From positions 62,001-126,000 of the forward strand of contig NZ_JALIQP010000008.1 of NCBI RefSeq assembly GCF_023566055.1: a DNA stretch of 64,000 nucleotides, in the 5' to 3' direction. How positions within the stretch are numbered: the stretch's first letter is position 1; each line of letters opens with the position of its first letter. The position numbers and the translations under genes were made by a program. Positions 18,225 through 27,485 of the stretch are shown one piece after another. A model generated the notes under the pieces. The model was not told the DNA's origin. It worked only from the letters and a program-made list of their open reading frames with translations, and did not search any database. The DNA is from Halosolutus amylolyticus (lineage in GTDB: Archaea; Halobacteriota; Halobacteria; Halobacteriales; Natrialbaceae).

Positions 18225-18573
18225 TGCTGGGCTGACTGGTAGACCTGTCTCAGTGGGGAATCGACCTATCGAACGGGCACAGGGCCATCGCGGTTGTCTG
18301 CGAACAGATGCGCAGCCTGATCGATCGATCGCGTCGAACCAGATATTGATCGAATAAGCGGGATACGGTAGATCCTAATTCGTTTCACATCGATCGGTAC
18401 GTCCGGTCGAACGGTTCGTGGTGTTGCTGGTCAGAACCGACGGTAGCGGGATCGACTCCCATGTCAACGCGGATTTTAGATGGATCGGTACGTGTTCCGT
18501 TTGGTTCGGTATGAACCAGATAACAAATTCGTTGATTCGACCAGTATTCACTCAAGATACGGTGGCTGTCAGC
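18225..18573. other. intergenic region upstream of second DUF354 gene
   Basis: This 349-bp gap carries an ATAACAAA element at 18520-18527. A GTG-initiated frame from 18418 runs in phase into the DUF354 gene but lacks homology before residue 52, so it is read as leader rather than coding. Confidence 0.5.
18520..18527 (+). promoter_or_regulatory. ATAACAAA promoter-like element upstream of DUF354 gene
   Basis: The octamer ends 46 nt before the chosen ATG at 18574. If it is a TATA element, transcription would start near 18550 and leave a leader of about 20 nt. Confidence 0.4.
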
Positions 18574-19692
18574 ATGAGATACCTGTTCTTCACCAATACG
18601 CCGGCGCACGTCCATCTGTACAAGCACGCGATTCGAGAACTCGAGGCGCGTGGCCACGACACGCTCGTACTCGCGCGGGATTATACCTGCACGATCGACC
18701 TGCTCGAGTGGTACGACCTGTCGTACGAGATCTACGGCTACTGTGATACCTCGAAGAGTTCACTGCTGAGTCGACTGCCGATACACTACGTCCGAGCGAT
18801 CAGGGCGGCGAGACGGTTCGACCCGGATCTCGTTTTCGGAATGGGCAGCTATGCGGCACACACGGGGGCTGTAAGCCGAACGCCGACGGTTCTGCTGATC
18901 GACTCCGAACCGGCGTCGTTCGATCATACAGTCTCGACGCCGTTCGCCCGGGCCGTACTCACGCCCAACACGTTCCGAAAAGATCTCGGAGAGAACCATT
19001 ACGTGTTCCCCGGCTTCAAAGAGTGTGCGTACCTCCACCCGGCGGTTTACACGACTGATCGCTCCATTCGTGACCGGCTCGGTATCGACGCGGACGAACC
19101 GTACGTAATCCTCCGGTTCAACGCGTTCGGCTCTCAACACGACGTCGGCAAGAAGGGGATTACTGGCGATCAACGCCGGCGTCTCATCGACCGTCTCAGT
19201 GAAGACGCGACGGTACTCATCTCCGACGAAGGTAATGATCTTTCGCTCGAGACGGTTCCTGCTCGGCCGTTCGACCTTCACCCTGCACTGATACACGACG
19301 CGCTTTCGGAGGCCGAACTGCTGGTCGCCGATACCCAGACGATGGTTACCGAGGCGGCGCTCCTCGGCACGCCGGCGATCCGGTCCAATTCGTTCGTGGG
19401 CGAGACCGACATGGGCAACTTCGTCGAACTGGAGAACCAGGGATTGATTCACAATCTCTCACACTTCGAGGAGGTTCTCGAACGATCGAGTTCGTTACTT
19501 CGTGAAGACGGGATCCAGGAAACGTGGCAGCGACGACGGAACGAGTATCTCTCGGACAAGGCGAATCTCACCGACGTGATCGTGGACGTCGCGCTTTCGT
19601 GCGGTCACGTCGACGAACTCGATTCGCTCTCACAGTTCGAACGGTCGTCGTCTGCCAAACCGACAGCTACTGTGAGTATCGACGGAGATTGA
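18574..19692 (+). CDS. DUF354-family predicted glycosyltransferase (second copy)
   Basis: A 372-residue paralogue of the gene at 778: both begin M-R-x-L-x-F-x-N-T-P-A-H-V-H-L-Y and share GFKECAYLHP and D-T-x-T-M-V-T-E-A-A-L-L-G-T-P blocks along the whole length. The start at 18574 aligns exactly with the first copy. The protein is likely a GT-B-like sugar transferase acting in the cytoplasm on a lipid-linked or nucleotide-linked intermediate. It follows the methyltransferase-kinase fusion after 349 bp and has its own promoter element. Donor and acceptor are unknown. Confidence 0.8.
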   Translation: MRYLFFTNTPAHVHLYKHAIRELEARGHDTLVLARDYTCTIDLLEWYDLSYEIYGYCDTSKSSLLSRLPIHYVRAIRAARRFDPDLVFGMGSYAAHTGAVSRTPTVLLIDSEPASFDHTVSTPFARAVLTPNTFRKDLGENHYVFPGFKECAYLHPAVYTTDRSIRDRLGIDADEPYVILRFNAFGSQHDVGKKGITGDQRRRLIDRLSEDATVLISDEGNDLSLETVPARPFDLHPALIHDALSEAELLVADTQTMVTEAALLGTPAIRSNSFVGETDMGNFVELENQGLIHNLSHFEEVLERSSSLLREDGIQETWQRRRNEYLSDKANLTDVIVDVALSCGHVDELDSLSQFERSSSAKPTATVSIDGD

Positions 19693-19947
19693 TCGCCATC
19701 GGTAGCGGGATCGGTTCGCGCAGATGCGTCGCCCGCCAGCGGATCCAACTGTGGTAGACCGGTCGTATCGACGTTTACACTGCGGTCGCCTTCCGGCACC
19801 GTATCCGTCTTCTCACGGCACTCTCCCGCTCGATAGAACGGTGTACAAGATGCAATTTCGTCCGTCTATGGTTTTCCTATCCAGCTAATTGTGGGCATAA
19901 CGATGTGTAATCTCCTGATAGTCTTGTCCGGAAGAACGACCACTAGT

Positions 19948-21066
19948 ATGATAAGACATCTACTGGAACGAGTCGACGAGACGGAATTTAGAGCGTCCGC
20001 GATCGTGATCGCGATCGCGGTGAGTATCGTTATCGGAACATCAATCGGTGCGACAGGAATCGCCGCAGGGGCCGTCCAACCGGACGAACCGAACGGATAC
20101 GCCGTGACACAGGGCGAAGAGTGTGTCGCTGTCGAACCGCTCGGAAACGGCACGCAGTCCGTCGAAGCGTTCTACGACTACCGAACGCCGGAGACGTCCC
20201 CAAGTAACTACACCTACAGCTCTCACGGTACCACACAGTTGCAAGCAGACGATACGAGCAATCTGTTCCTGTACGAGGGGACGGAGGGCCTCAGTCTCGT
20301 ACTCGTTCACGACCAGTACGACGGGGATTCCCCTGGCGGAGCAGCGACGATGCAGTTCGACGAACTGCCAGAGGAGGGCGAGTGGGTGGTCGAAGACGAC
20401 AATTACAGCGACGACATCCAGGGCGGGCCTGACGACGTGTTCGAGCACAACGACACGTCGAGTCGCATCACGTGGGCCTGGGCGGACAACCGTACAGATG
20501 GCGCTGTTTTCCAGGGCGGCCTGGACGAGGAGTTCTCGATTGCGATCGACCCCGCGTTCAACGACGAGGCTGATTTCCGGGAGAATCCCGGTTCGATCAC
20601 CGACTGGGACGTTCTATCGGCGACCGAGACTGGCTACGAGCGAACGTCGCTCGATCTCGACGAACCAGTGACGATTCAGTCCGGCGACTGCGTCTCGATC
20701 GGAGTTACGGACCTCTCCACGACAGAAACGGTGACCGCCGGTGAGTCGACCACGATCGAGACGACCGTGGAGAACGACGGTGCGCTTCCAGCGTCCCAGA
20801 ACGTCACGATCACCGTTGACGGCGAGGCGGTCGACGAGCACGAGGTGACTCTTGAACCCGGAAACACGACGACCGTTTCGTCAACTGCTGTGTTCGACGA
20901 GCCGGGAACGTACACCGTCGAAGCGAATAACGAGACCACGACAGTGGGAGTCGAAGCTGCCGAGAGTAGTGACACGAACGTCGAGACCGATTCACTATCT
21001 GGATTCGGGATCGTTGTAACGCTGATCGCAGCTTCGGTCGTGCTGGTGGTGCGTCTCCGCTCGTAA
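19948..21066 (+). CDS. secreted surface protein with CARDB-like domain and C-terminal anchor (paralogue A)
   Basis: A 372-residue protein from ATG 19948; an upstream in-frame ATG at 19891 exists. It has an N-terminal hydrophobic segment (about 14-40), an ectodomain (about 45-235) shared with the convergent gene at 21195 and containing V-E-A-F-Y-D-Y-R and GLSLVLVHD, a CARDB/Ig-like segment (about 250-335), and a final transmembrane helix followed by RLRS. N-glycosylation sequons are frequent. I do not recognise a named family for the shared ectodomain. Probably displayed on the cell surface. Confidence 0.7.
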   Translation: MIRHLLERVDETEFRASAIVIAIAVSIVIGTSIGATGIAAGAVQPDEPNGYAVTQGEECVAVEPLGNGTQSVEAFYDYRTPETSPSNYTYSSHGTTQLQADDTSNLFLYEGTEGLSLVLVHDQYDGDSPGGAATMQFDELPEEGEWVVEDDNYSDDIQGGPDDVFEHNDTSSRITWAWADNRTDGAVFQGGLDEEFSIAIDPAFNDEADFRENPGSITDWDVLSATETGYERTSLDLDEPVTIQSGDCVSIGVTDLSTTETVTAGESTTIETTVENDGALPASQNVTITVDGEAVDEHEVTLEPGNTTTVSSTAVFDEPGTYTVEANNETTTVGVEAAESSDTNVETDSLSGFGIVVTLIAASVVLVVRLRS

Positions 21067-21194
21067 TCTCGTTTCGACGCTGTGAGAACACGAATCGATC
21101 GCCCGCACTTTCTGTTCTTGATCCGTCGTGATAGGCTGGACGACCGTTTGACCAGCCGTTACCATCTGGCAGGGAAAGCGGCCGAGTCGGCGAG

Positions 21195-22493
21195 TTATCG
21201 GTGACCCCGCCCACGGACCGACGACCACAGCCACCCGATCCCGAGCACGCTAGCGAGGGCGACCATGGCACCGATGCCGAAAACGGCCGCCGAGTATCCG
21301 GATTCCGATCGCTCAGCGACGCTGACCGCCGACAGCGACGTCACGTCCGCGGTGAATCGGTACGTCTCGTCTGACTCGTCTTGGAGGGTCGTCGGCGCTT
21401 CGGTCCAGCCGTCATCCGATCGCTCGTAAAGCGCGACCGCATCCGGTTCGAGACCGTAATCGTTGAGTGTCGCCGCGTCGACGGTAAACGTCGCCGTTCC
21501 TGAGACGTCCGTAGCTCGCGACTCACTCGTTACGGACAGGTGGGAGAGGGCGTCGCCGCCATCAGGTGACGATTCGATGCCGTCGGGGCGCTGAGTATCG
21601 AAGACGAGCGTCGCGTCACCGTCGATACCCGTCACGTCCAATCGTTCGAACCGGACGCCGTTAGATTCGGTCTGAGGACGGATCGAAACCGCGTTGTCTG
21701 GATCGGCGTTCAGGATCCTCGCTTCACTCCCGGTTTCCGTCGGACTGGTCGTCACGAATGGATCGTCACACGTACCGGTGCGTAGCGTCACCGGTTCCTC
21801 GAGATCGAGGTCCGTCCGGTCGGGTGAGTCGGAGTCGCCCGAGAGATACTCCCAGTCCGAGATTCCGCCGCCGTCGTGGAAGTTCGGATCGTAAAAATCC
21901 TCGTCGGGATCGGCGAACGTCGCGTTCTCGTTGAATCCCGGATGAACCGTTATCGCGAACTCATCGTCCAGGCCACCCCGGATCGCACCGCCGTCGGTTC
22001 GTCCGTCCGACCAGATCCAGTCGGCGGCGATCCAGCCGTCGCCACGATGCCACTCGGCCATGTTCGATTCGCCCGTATACAGATCGTCCTGGACGACCCA
22101 CTCCGTGGCAGATGGGACTCCGGTGACGTTGAGACTCGCGAGCCCGCCCCGCGTATCCCCACCGAGATGATCATTGACCATTACGAGACTGAGACCGTCC
22201 GGGCCCTCGTGGAGGAAGAGGATACTCGTATCGTCTTCCTGGAGGTGTGTGGTCCCGTAGGAACTGTAGAGTCGCTCGACCTCCGGCGGATGCGTTTCGT
22301 GATTCCGGTAGTCGTAGAACGACTCCACCGTCTCCCCGGATTCGATCGGCTCGATCGGCTGGCATCGGTCTCCCTGTTCGAGGACGTACGAATCGGCGTC
22401 TTGGGCGGACGCCGACTGGGAGAACGCGACGGTGCTTGCGCTGCTGAGCAGACTGCACACGATGATCAGTGTGAGTATGAGACGAGCGTTCAT
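21195..22493 (-). CDS. secreted surface protein (paralogue B) with different C-terminal region
   Basis: A 432-residue protein from ATG 22493, where a clean Sec signal peptide begins (NARLILTLIIVCSLLS). The first ~240 residues are homologous to the gene at 19948 (VESFYDYRNHE, YSSYGTTHLQEDDTSILF, GLSLVMVNDH). The following region differs: a beta-rich domain in place of the CARDB-like segment, then a C-terminal transmembrane helix and basic tail. The two genes are tail to tail with 128 bp between them. Function is unknown; surface location is inferred from signal and anchor. Confidence 0.7.
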   Translation of the reverse strand: MNARLILTLIIVCSLLSSASTVAFSQSASAQDADSYVLEQGDRCQPIEPIESGETVESFYDYRNHETHPPEVERLYSSYGTTHLQEDDTSILFLHEGPDGLSLVMVNDHLGGDTRGGLASLNVTGVPSATEWVVQDDLYTGESNMAEWHRGDGWIAADWIWSDGRTDGGAIRGGLDDEFAITVHPGFNENATFADPDEDFYDPNFHDGGGISDWEYLSGDSDSPDRTDLDLEEPVTLRTGTCDDPFVTTSPTETGSEARILNADPDNAVSIRPQTESNGVRFERLDVTGIDGDATLVFDTQRPDGIESSPDGGDALSHLSVTSESRATDVSGTATFTVDAATLNDYGLEPDAVALYERSDDGWTEAPTTLQDESDETYRFTADVTSLSAVSVAERSESGYSAAVFGIGAMVALASVLGIGWLWSSVRGRGHR

Positions 22494-22518
22494 AGAGGGG
22501 GCTGATGGTATCGTTCGT

Positions 22519-23505
22519 TCATTGGTTCCGGTTGTCGAGTGCCGCCTGTCGTGTTCTGGAATCCGGTTCACTGGCGAGGATCGTACAGAGCCGTCGCGGC
22601 GTCCCGACCCATGCGCCGCGATCGAGCGCCTGCTCGACGAGCCACCGGTAGAGCGTCCGGTAGCCGGGGAACTCCCGTTCGTCGAAATAGCGCGGATGCC
22701 AGAGCGCCGTCATCACGGCGTCGTTGGCCGCGGCTTCGTCGAGCAACTCCTCGCACCTGTTGCGGGCGGCGTCGAAGTCGGTGCCCGGATCAGGGAGGGC
22801 CTGTTCCATGATCGTCAGCGGAAACACCCGGAACTCGTCGCCGAACGGTCGGATCGGCCGGTACCCCGTCGTGAACCCACATTCCGTCCCCGACCCGAGG
22901 CTCGAATCGTACCGGAGGCCGATCGATCGGTAGTGGTGCCACGTCTCCGGGACGGACAGCCTGAGATGATGCTGTCGGCCGCCCGCGACTGGACCGTCGA
23001 GTACCGACTCCAGGATCGCCTTCTCCTCGCGTAACCGGTCCCGATCGTCGGCGGTGTGGTAGGAGCCGTGGAGGCCGACCTCCCAGCCGCCGTTCGCGAG
23101 GTCCCGGATCACGTCGGCCATCTCGGGCGCGGTCACGTCGTATCGACCGAGGTGTTCGATCCAGTTCGGCGCCGAGAACCAGTCGCGCGCCGGCCGATCG
23201 GCGAGGAGGTGCTGTTCGTTCAGGAAGTAGCAGGCCGATCGGACGCCGAGATCCTCCTCCAGGGCCATGAGCTCCTCGAACTGCCAGTACGGGTTCGAGG
23301 AGGAGAGGGCCGTTCGGAGGTGATAGCCCGGTCGACCCTGGGCGGCCCGGTAGAACGATCGGAACCCCTTGTACGGCCGGTCGACGTCGTGGGTCAGACA
23401 GAGGGCGAACGACGCGTCGCCGGGGACCGGATCGTCGTCCCGTGGTGCGTCGGCGACCCACTCCGGCGTCGCCGAGTGCGCCGTCCCACGGGTCTCGTCG
23501 CTCAT
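22519..23505 (-). CDS. polysaccharide deacetylase-family protein
   Basis: A 328-residue protein with carbohydrate esterase 4 features: LTHDVDRPYKG near residue 37 (the DVD pair that includes the catalytic base and metal ligand) and GLHGSYHTADD near residue 146 (the two metal-binding histidines). A C-terminal TALWHPRYF segment gives the last conserved histidine. These proteins remove acetyl groups from amino sugars, usually on surface glycans. It lies 25 bp downstream of the start of surface paralogue B on the same strand, so the two may be co-transcribed. Unlike the copy at 2165 the catalytic set looks complete. Confidence 0.8.
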   Translation of the reverse strand: MSDETRGTAHSATPEWVADAPRDDDPVPGDASFALCLTHDVDRPYKGFRSFYRAAQGRPGYHLRTALSSSNPYWQFEELMALEEDLGVRSACYFLNEQHLLADRPARDWFSAPNWIEHLGRYDVTAPEMADVIRDLANGGWEVGLHGSYHTADDRDRLREEKAILESVLDGPVAGGRQHHLRLSVPETWHHYRSIGLRYDSSLGSGTECGFTTGYRPIRPFGDEFRVFPLTIMEQALPDPGTDFDAARNRCEELLDEAAANDAVMTALWHPRYFDEREFPGYRTLYRWLVEQALDRGAWVGTPRRLCTILASEPDSRTRQAALDNRNQ

Positions 23506-23784
23506 CGAATCACCGCCCCTGTCGGGACGTTCCCCACCGCTCGATCCGGTGGGGGCGTGAACCGCCTGCTGATCTGGTGCGCAGTAACCATGATCGGTCG
23601 AACTCGTCAGTCAGATGAAACAGGTAGTGATTTAGTAAATAATCACATTACGAAGCTTTTACGCCGACTACTCGGCCATACTGGGCTCGGTCCGCTCCGT
23701 AGAATCGATCGGCCCTGCGTTCCGAATACACGTTTACGAAAGACTTATTTTCAGTTCTGGAATACTGTCCGGTATTACTGTCTG

Positions 23785-23994
23785 ATGGGCCTCGCTAACC
23801 TGCTGTCCACGCTGCTCCCCGCGTCGGACTCGGATCCGGAGCCGGAAACGCCGGCGACGGCAACCACGGCCGAGGATGCGACCTCCACGGACGTCGTCCA
23901 CGAGTGTCGGTCTTGCGGCACGAACGTGTCGGCCGACACGGTTCGCTGTCCGGCCTGTGACGGCGAGGACATCGTGTCCTACTCGATCGACTGA
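23785..23994 (+). CDS. small zinc-ribbon protein
   Basis: A 69-residue protein: a hydrophobic N terminus (GLANLLSTLLP), an acidic Pro/Thr-rich linker, then CRSCGTN and CPACDGED, a two-CxxC zinc ribbon, ending YSID. A TATA-like stretch (CTTATTTTC) about 35 nt upstream suits a leaderless transcript. Its last 16 bases overlap the end of the convergent GT2 gene. Small zinc-ribbon proteins of this type are common in haloarchaea; function is unknown. Confidence 0.7.
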   Translation: MGLANLLSTLLPASDSDPEPETPATATTAEDATSTDVVHECRSCGTNVSADTVRCPACDGEDIVSYSID

Positions 23995-25028
23995 GGCGCT
24001 CGCCGAGCGTGACTGCCAGTTCGGCTGTCGTCCGGCGTCACCTCGAGCGGGTCGTTCTCCTCGGCGTCGAGCCAGATCGCGATCCCGAGCGAGACCACGC
24101 CGAGCAGGATGGCGACGAACGACGCCAGAACGGCGGTGAACCCGTCGTCGTCGCCGGCCGCCCGCCGGGCCGAACCGGCGAGTCCAGCCACGCCACCGGC
24201 CAGTCCGGTCGTTCCGGCACCGTAGAAGACGACCGCGGGGTGGAACTCCTGGACGACGTACCGCGTCTTCAGCCGCCAGCAGAAACTGCGGAGCAACAGC
24301 AGGGAGACGAACCTGACGAACGGCAGGTATCGAATGCTGCTCTCCTCGTCGCCGTAGATGGCCGTCATCGGCACGTCCGCGACGCGACAGCCGTGGACGT
24401 TGAGGTGCGTCAGCAGGTGGTTGAGGAAGCCGTACCGATCGGTGATCGCGTCGAGGTCGAGGTCTTCGATGGTCTCGGCGGAGATGGCGGTGTAGCCGTT
24501 CTGGGGGTCGCCGATCGACCAGTAGCCGGAGGCGAACTTCGAGAGGCCGGTCAGCATGGCGTTGCCGACGAACCGGAACGTCGACATCCCGTCCCGATCG
24601 TCGGGTGAAAGCAGCCGGTTCCCCTTCGCGTAGTCGGCGTCGCCGGTCGCGACGGGGTCGACGATCCGGTCTAAAATCTCGGGATCCATCTGGCCGTCGC
24701 CGTCCATCACGGCGACCACGTCGATCCCGTCCGCGACTGCGCGTTCGTAACCGGTCTTCACGGCACCGCCGGGACCCCGGTTCTCCTCGTGGCGGATCGG
24801 GACGACGCGGCGACCGTCGCCGCCGTCGGCGACCGTCTTCGCCGGTTCGGTCGTCTCGTTGATCCGGGATGCGACGCGCTGAATCACGTCCCAGGTGTCG
24901 TCCGGCGACGCGTCGTCGACCACGTAGATCCGATCGACGAACCTGGGGACGGTCTCGATCACCCGGCCGACGAACGCCTCCTCCTCGTAGGCGGTCACGA
25001 CGACGCCGATCGAGCTGCTCTTATACAT
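23979..25028 (-). CDS. GT2 dolichyl-phosphate-type glycosyltransferase (AglJ/DPM-like)
   Basis: A 349-residue protein with an N-terminal GT-A fold of family 2: VVVTAYEEEAFVG, VVDDASPDDT, ENRGPGGAVKTGYE and MDGDGQMDPE (the DxD-type metal site). An amphipathic segment (about 225-250) and two C-terminal hydrophobic segments (about 265-320) suggest membrane attachment. This pattern fits enzymes that load the first sugar onto dolichol phosphate, such as AglJ. It is the last gene of the 29271-23979 operon and overlaps the upstream dehydrogenase by 8 nt, so it probably uses the nucleotide sugar made by that operon. Confidence 0.85.
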   Translation of the reverse strand: MYKSSSIGVVVTAYEEEAFVGRVIETVPRFVDRIYVVDDASPDDTWDVIQRVASRINETTEPAKTVADGGDGRRVVPIRHEENRGPGGAVKTGYERAVADGIDVVAVMDGDGQMDPEILDRIVDPVATGDADYAKGNRLLSPDDRDGMSTFRFVGNAMLTGLSKFASGYWSIGDPQNGYTAISAETIEDLDLDAITDRYGFLNHLLTHLNVHGCRVADVPMTAIYGDEESSIRYLPFVRFVSLLLLRSFCWRLKTRYVVQEFHPAVVFYGAGTTGLAGGVAGLAGSARRAAGDDDGFTAVLASFVAILLGVVSLGIAIWLDAEENDPLEVTPDDSRTGSHARRAPQSIE

Positions 25029-26505
25029 CTTCGCCCCCGTCAGTCTCGGTGCGACCGGGTGCGGTGGAGGGGCTATCCGACGTCGGCCCGGAAGCGGGGT
25101 CGTCCCGACCGAACTCGCGCGGCGGGTGGCCGTCTCGAGACCCGGCGAGCGTGTACGTCCGGTGGTCGGTGCCGGCGAGATCGATCGCGTCGCGTCCGTC
25201 GACGACCACCATCGGGTCGAGTTCGGCCCACGGAATCCGATCGAACGCCTCGTGGGGGGTCACGACGACGGCGGCGTCGAGGTCTGCGTCGGCGAGGTCG
25301 TCGATCGCGATCGGACGTGCGCCGTAGGCCGCCGGATCGACGAGCGGATCGACGCCGGCGACGGCCGCGCCGCGCTCGTTCAGTTCGTCCACGACGTCGA
25401 GTGCCGGTGAGGCGCGGGTCTCCTCGACGCCGGGCCGGTAGGTCAGCCCGAGCACGGCCACCGTGGCGTCCGCGAGGTCGGTCCCGACGGCGGCGAGTTC
25501 CCGCTCGAGTCGATCGACCACGACGGACGGCATGCCGTCGTTGACGTCGCGAGCGGTTCGCGTCAGCGCCATCGGTTCGTCCAGTTCGGAAAGCAGGAAG
25601 TGCGGGTAGTAGGGGATGCAGTGACCGCCGACGCCGGGGCCGGGATCGTGAAGCTGGCACATCGGCAGGTCGTTCGCGGTGTCGATCGCCTCCCGGACCG
25701 AGACGTCGAGTTCGTCGGCCAGCAGACCCAGTTCGTTCGCGAGGGCGATGTTGACGTCGCGGTAGACGCCCTCGAACACCTTCACAGCCTCCGCGGTGGT
25801 CGCGTCCGAGACCGGGTGCACCTCGTTGCTCGAGAGTTCGTCGTAGACGATCGCGGCCGCGCGGGTGCTCTCGTCGTCGACGCCGCCGACGACCTTGGGG
25901 TACTGGCCGCGGATGTCCCGCAGTGCGGTCCCCGAGGAGGTCCGTTCCGGGCAGAACGCGAGGCCGAACTCGCCCGGTTCGAGTCCGCTCTCCGCCGCGA
26001 GATGCGGCAGGAGGACGTCCCGGCAGGTTCCCGGCGGGAGGGTCGATTCGGCGACGACCAGGTCTCCCGGTTCCAGTCCGGCCGCGACGTCGTCCGCGAC
26101 GGATTCGACCGTGGTGAGGTTCGGCCGATCGTCCTCGTCCAGTAGCGTCGGGACGATGACGACGTGTACCCGTGCGTCCGCGGCGGCCGCCGGCCCGTCG
26201 GTCGTCGCGTCGAGGCGATCCGCACTGACCTGGTCCGCGACGAGGTCGTCGAGGCCGGGTTCGCCGACGACGTGACTCTCGCCCGCGGTGACGGTCTCGA
26301 CGACGTCCGGGTCGACGTCGACGCCGGTCACGTTCCCCGTCGTCTCGGCGTAGACCGCGGCGAGCGGCAGCCCCATCTTGCCGAGTCCGTAGACGGCGAC
26401 CGGAATCTCGCCCTCGGTCAGGGCCGCCCGCAGTCGGGATTCGGTCCGGTCGGAATCGTAGAGTCCGATCGCGTCGCGATCGTTCGTCCGTTCCCGGTTC
26501 GTCAC
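25021..26505 (-). CDS. UDP-N-acetylglucosamine/mannosamine 6-dehydrogenase (WbpA/WecC-type)
   Basis: A 494-residue protein with GTG start at 26505 overlapping the upstream stop as GTGA. Features: GLGKMGLPLA NAD-binding loop near residue 41, the CPER motif, the active-site GVGGHCIPYYP with catalytic Cys, and a C-terminal UDP-binding domain with GLTYRPGVEETRASP. The enzyme oxidises C6 of a UDP-HexNAc to the uronic acid with two NAD+. In this operon, next to WbpB-, WbpE- and WbpD-like genes, the substrate is most likely UDP-GlcNAc. The last ~40 residues are a hydrophilic low-complexity tail. Confidence 0.88.
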   Translation of the reverse strand: MTNRERTNDRDAIGLYDSDRTESRLRAALTEGEIPVAVYGLGKMGLPLAAVYAETTGNVTGVDVDPDVVETVTAGESHVVGEPGLDDLVADQVSADRLDATTDGPAAAADARVHVVIVPTLLDEDDRPNLTTVESVADDVAAGLEPGDLVVAESTLPPGTCRDVLLPHLAAESGLEPGEFGLAFCPERTSSGTALRDIRGQYPKVVGGVDDESTRAAAIVYDELSSNEVHPVSDATTAEAVKVFEGVYRDVNIALANELGLLADELDVSVREAIDTANDLPMCQLHDPGPGVGGHCIPYYPHFLLSELDEPMALTRTARDVNDGMPSVVVDRLERELAAVGTDLADATVAVLGLTYRPGVEETRASPALDVVDELNERGAAVAGVDPLVDPAAYGARPIAIDDLADADLDAAVVVTPHEAFDRIPWAELDPMVVVDGRDAIDLAGTDHRTYTLAGSRDGHPPREFGRDDPASGPTSDSPSTAPGRTETDGGEDV

Positions 26506-27485
26506 GCTTCCACCTCCCGTTCCGGCGGGACGGCGTCGTCCGCGACGAGCGAGTCGATCCGCTGGATCGTCTCGAGCGCGGCGATGCCGTCTTCGGGGGT
26601 GACTTCGGGTTCCGAACCGGTTTGGACGGCCTCGACGAACGCCTCGAGTTCGTGCCGCAGCGGTTCGCCGTTCGAGACCCGCGGCCGTTCGACGACGCTC
26701 TCGTGTCGATACCGGTTCTGCCCGTCGTCCGTGAGGTACTCGGGATACGAGTCCCGGTGGATCAGGACGGACTGTTCCAGGTAGTCGACCTCCACGAGGC
26801 ACTCGCGGGCGGTCACCGTCAGTTTCCGGACTTTCTTCTGTGTCAGGCGACTCGCCGTCAGCGACGCGATCACGTCGTCGTACTGCATGTTCGCCGTCGC
26901 GTACTGGCCGTCCTCGGTTCCCGTCGCGGTCAGCGCGTCCGGCCGTTCGTCGAGGATCGACCCGACCACGTCGACGTCGTGGACCATCAGGTCGAAGACG
27001 ACGTTCCCGCGAGCCGTTCGATCGACCGGCGGTCCGAGCCGTTCGGCTTCGACAGCGATGACGTCGAGGTCGTCGATCAACTCGGTCAGCGTCTGGACGG
27101 CGGGGTTGAACCGCTCGATGTGGCCCACCTGCAGCACCAGGCCCTCGTCGCGGGCCTTCGCCGCGAGCGCGCGTCCGTCGGCGACAGACCCGGTGATCGG
27201 TTTCTCCACGAGGACGTGGGTCCCGGATTCGAGACAGGTCGAGACAACGTCGGCGTGGGCGTGTGTCGGCACGGCGACGGTCACGAGGTCACAGTGATCG
27301 AGCAGCGCCTCGATGGTGACGGCCGTGGCTCCGAACTCGCTCGCGACTCGGCGTGCGACGGATCGGTCCCGATCGCTGACGCCGACGAGGTCGACGTTCG
27401 GGAGTTCGCTGTACACGCGCGCGTGGTTCTCGCCCATCGAGCCGACGCCGATGACGCCGGCCCTGAATCGATTATCGTCGGTCAT
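26502..27485 (-). CDS. Gfo/Idh/MocA-family oxidoreductase (WbpB/WlbA-type)
   Basis: A 327-residue protein with GVGSMGENHARVY (Rossmann glycine motif), the EKPITG block that marks this family, and a C-terminal domain with HIERFNP and the VHDVDV segment. Members named WbpB or WlbA oxidise the C3 hydroxyl of UDP-GlcNAcA to a ketone. It overlaps the aminotransferase upstream (ATGA) and the dehydrogenase downstream, so the four genes are translated together. Context makes the specific 3-dehydrogenase role likely, though family members act on many sugars. Confidence 0.85.
   Translation of the reverse strand: MTDDNRFRAGVIGVGSMGENHARVYSELPNVDLVGVSDRDRSVARRVASEFGATAVTIEALLDHCDLVTVAVPTHAHADVVSTCLESGTHVLVEKPITGSVADGRALAAKARDEGLVLQVGHIERFNPAVQTLTELIDDLDVIAVEAERLGPPVDRTARGNVVFDLMVHDVDVVGSILDERPDALTATGTEDGQYATANMQYDDVIASLTASRLTQKKVRKLTVTARECLVEVDYLEQSVLIHRDSYPEYLTDDGQNRYRHESVVERPRVSNGEPLRHELEAFVEAVQTGSEPEVTPEDGIAALETIQRIDSLVADDAVPPEREVEA

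Noticed and set aside
18418-18573. 52-residue N-terminal extension of the second DUF354 protein
   Set aside because: The first copy aligns only from the ATG at 18574, and the extension contains the promoter-like octamer.
19948-20040. Palindrome-rich GATCGCGATCGCG stretch near the start of surface paralogue A
   Set aside because: It lies inside the coding region of the signal segment, and CGATCG-type words are frequent throughout the window.
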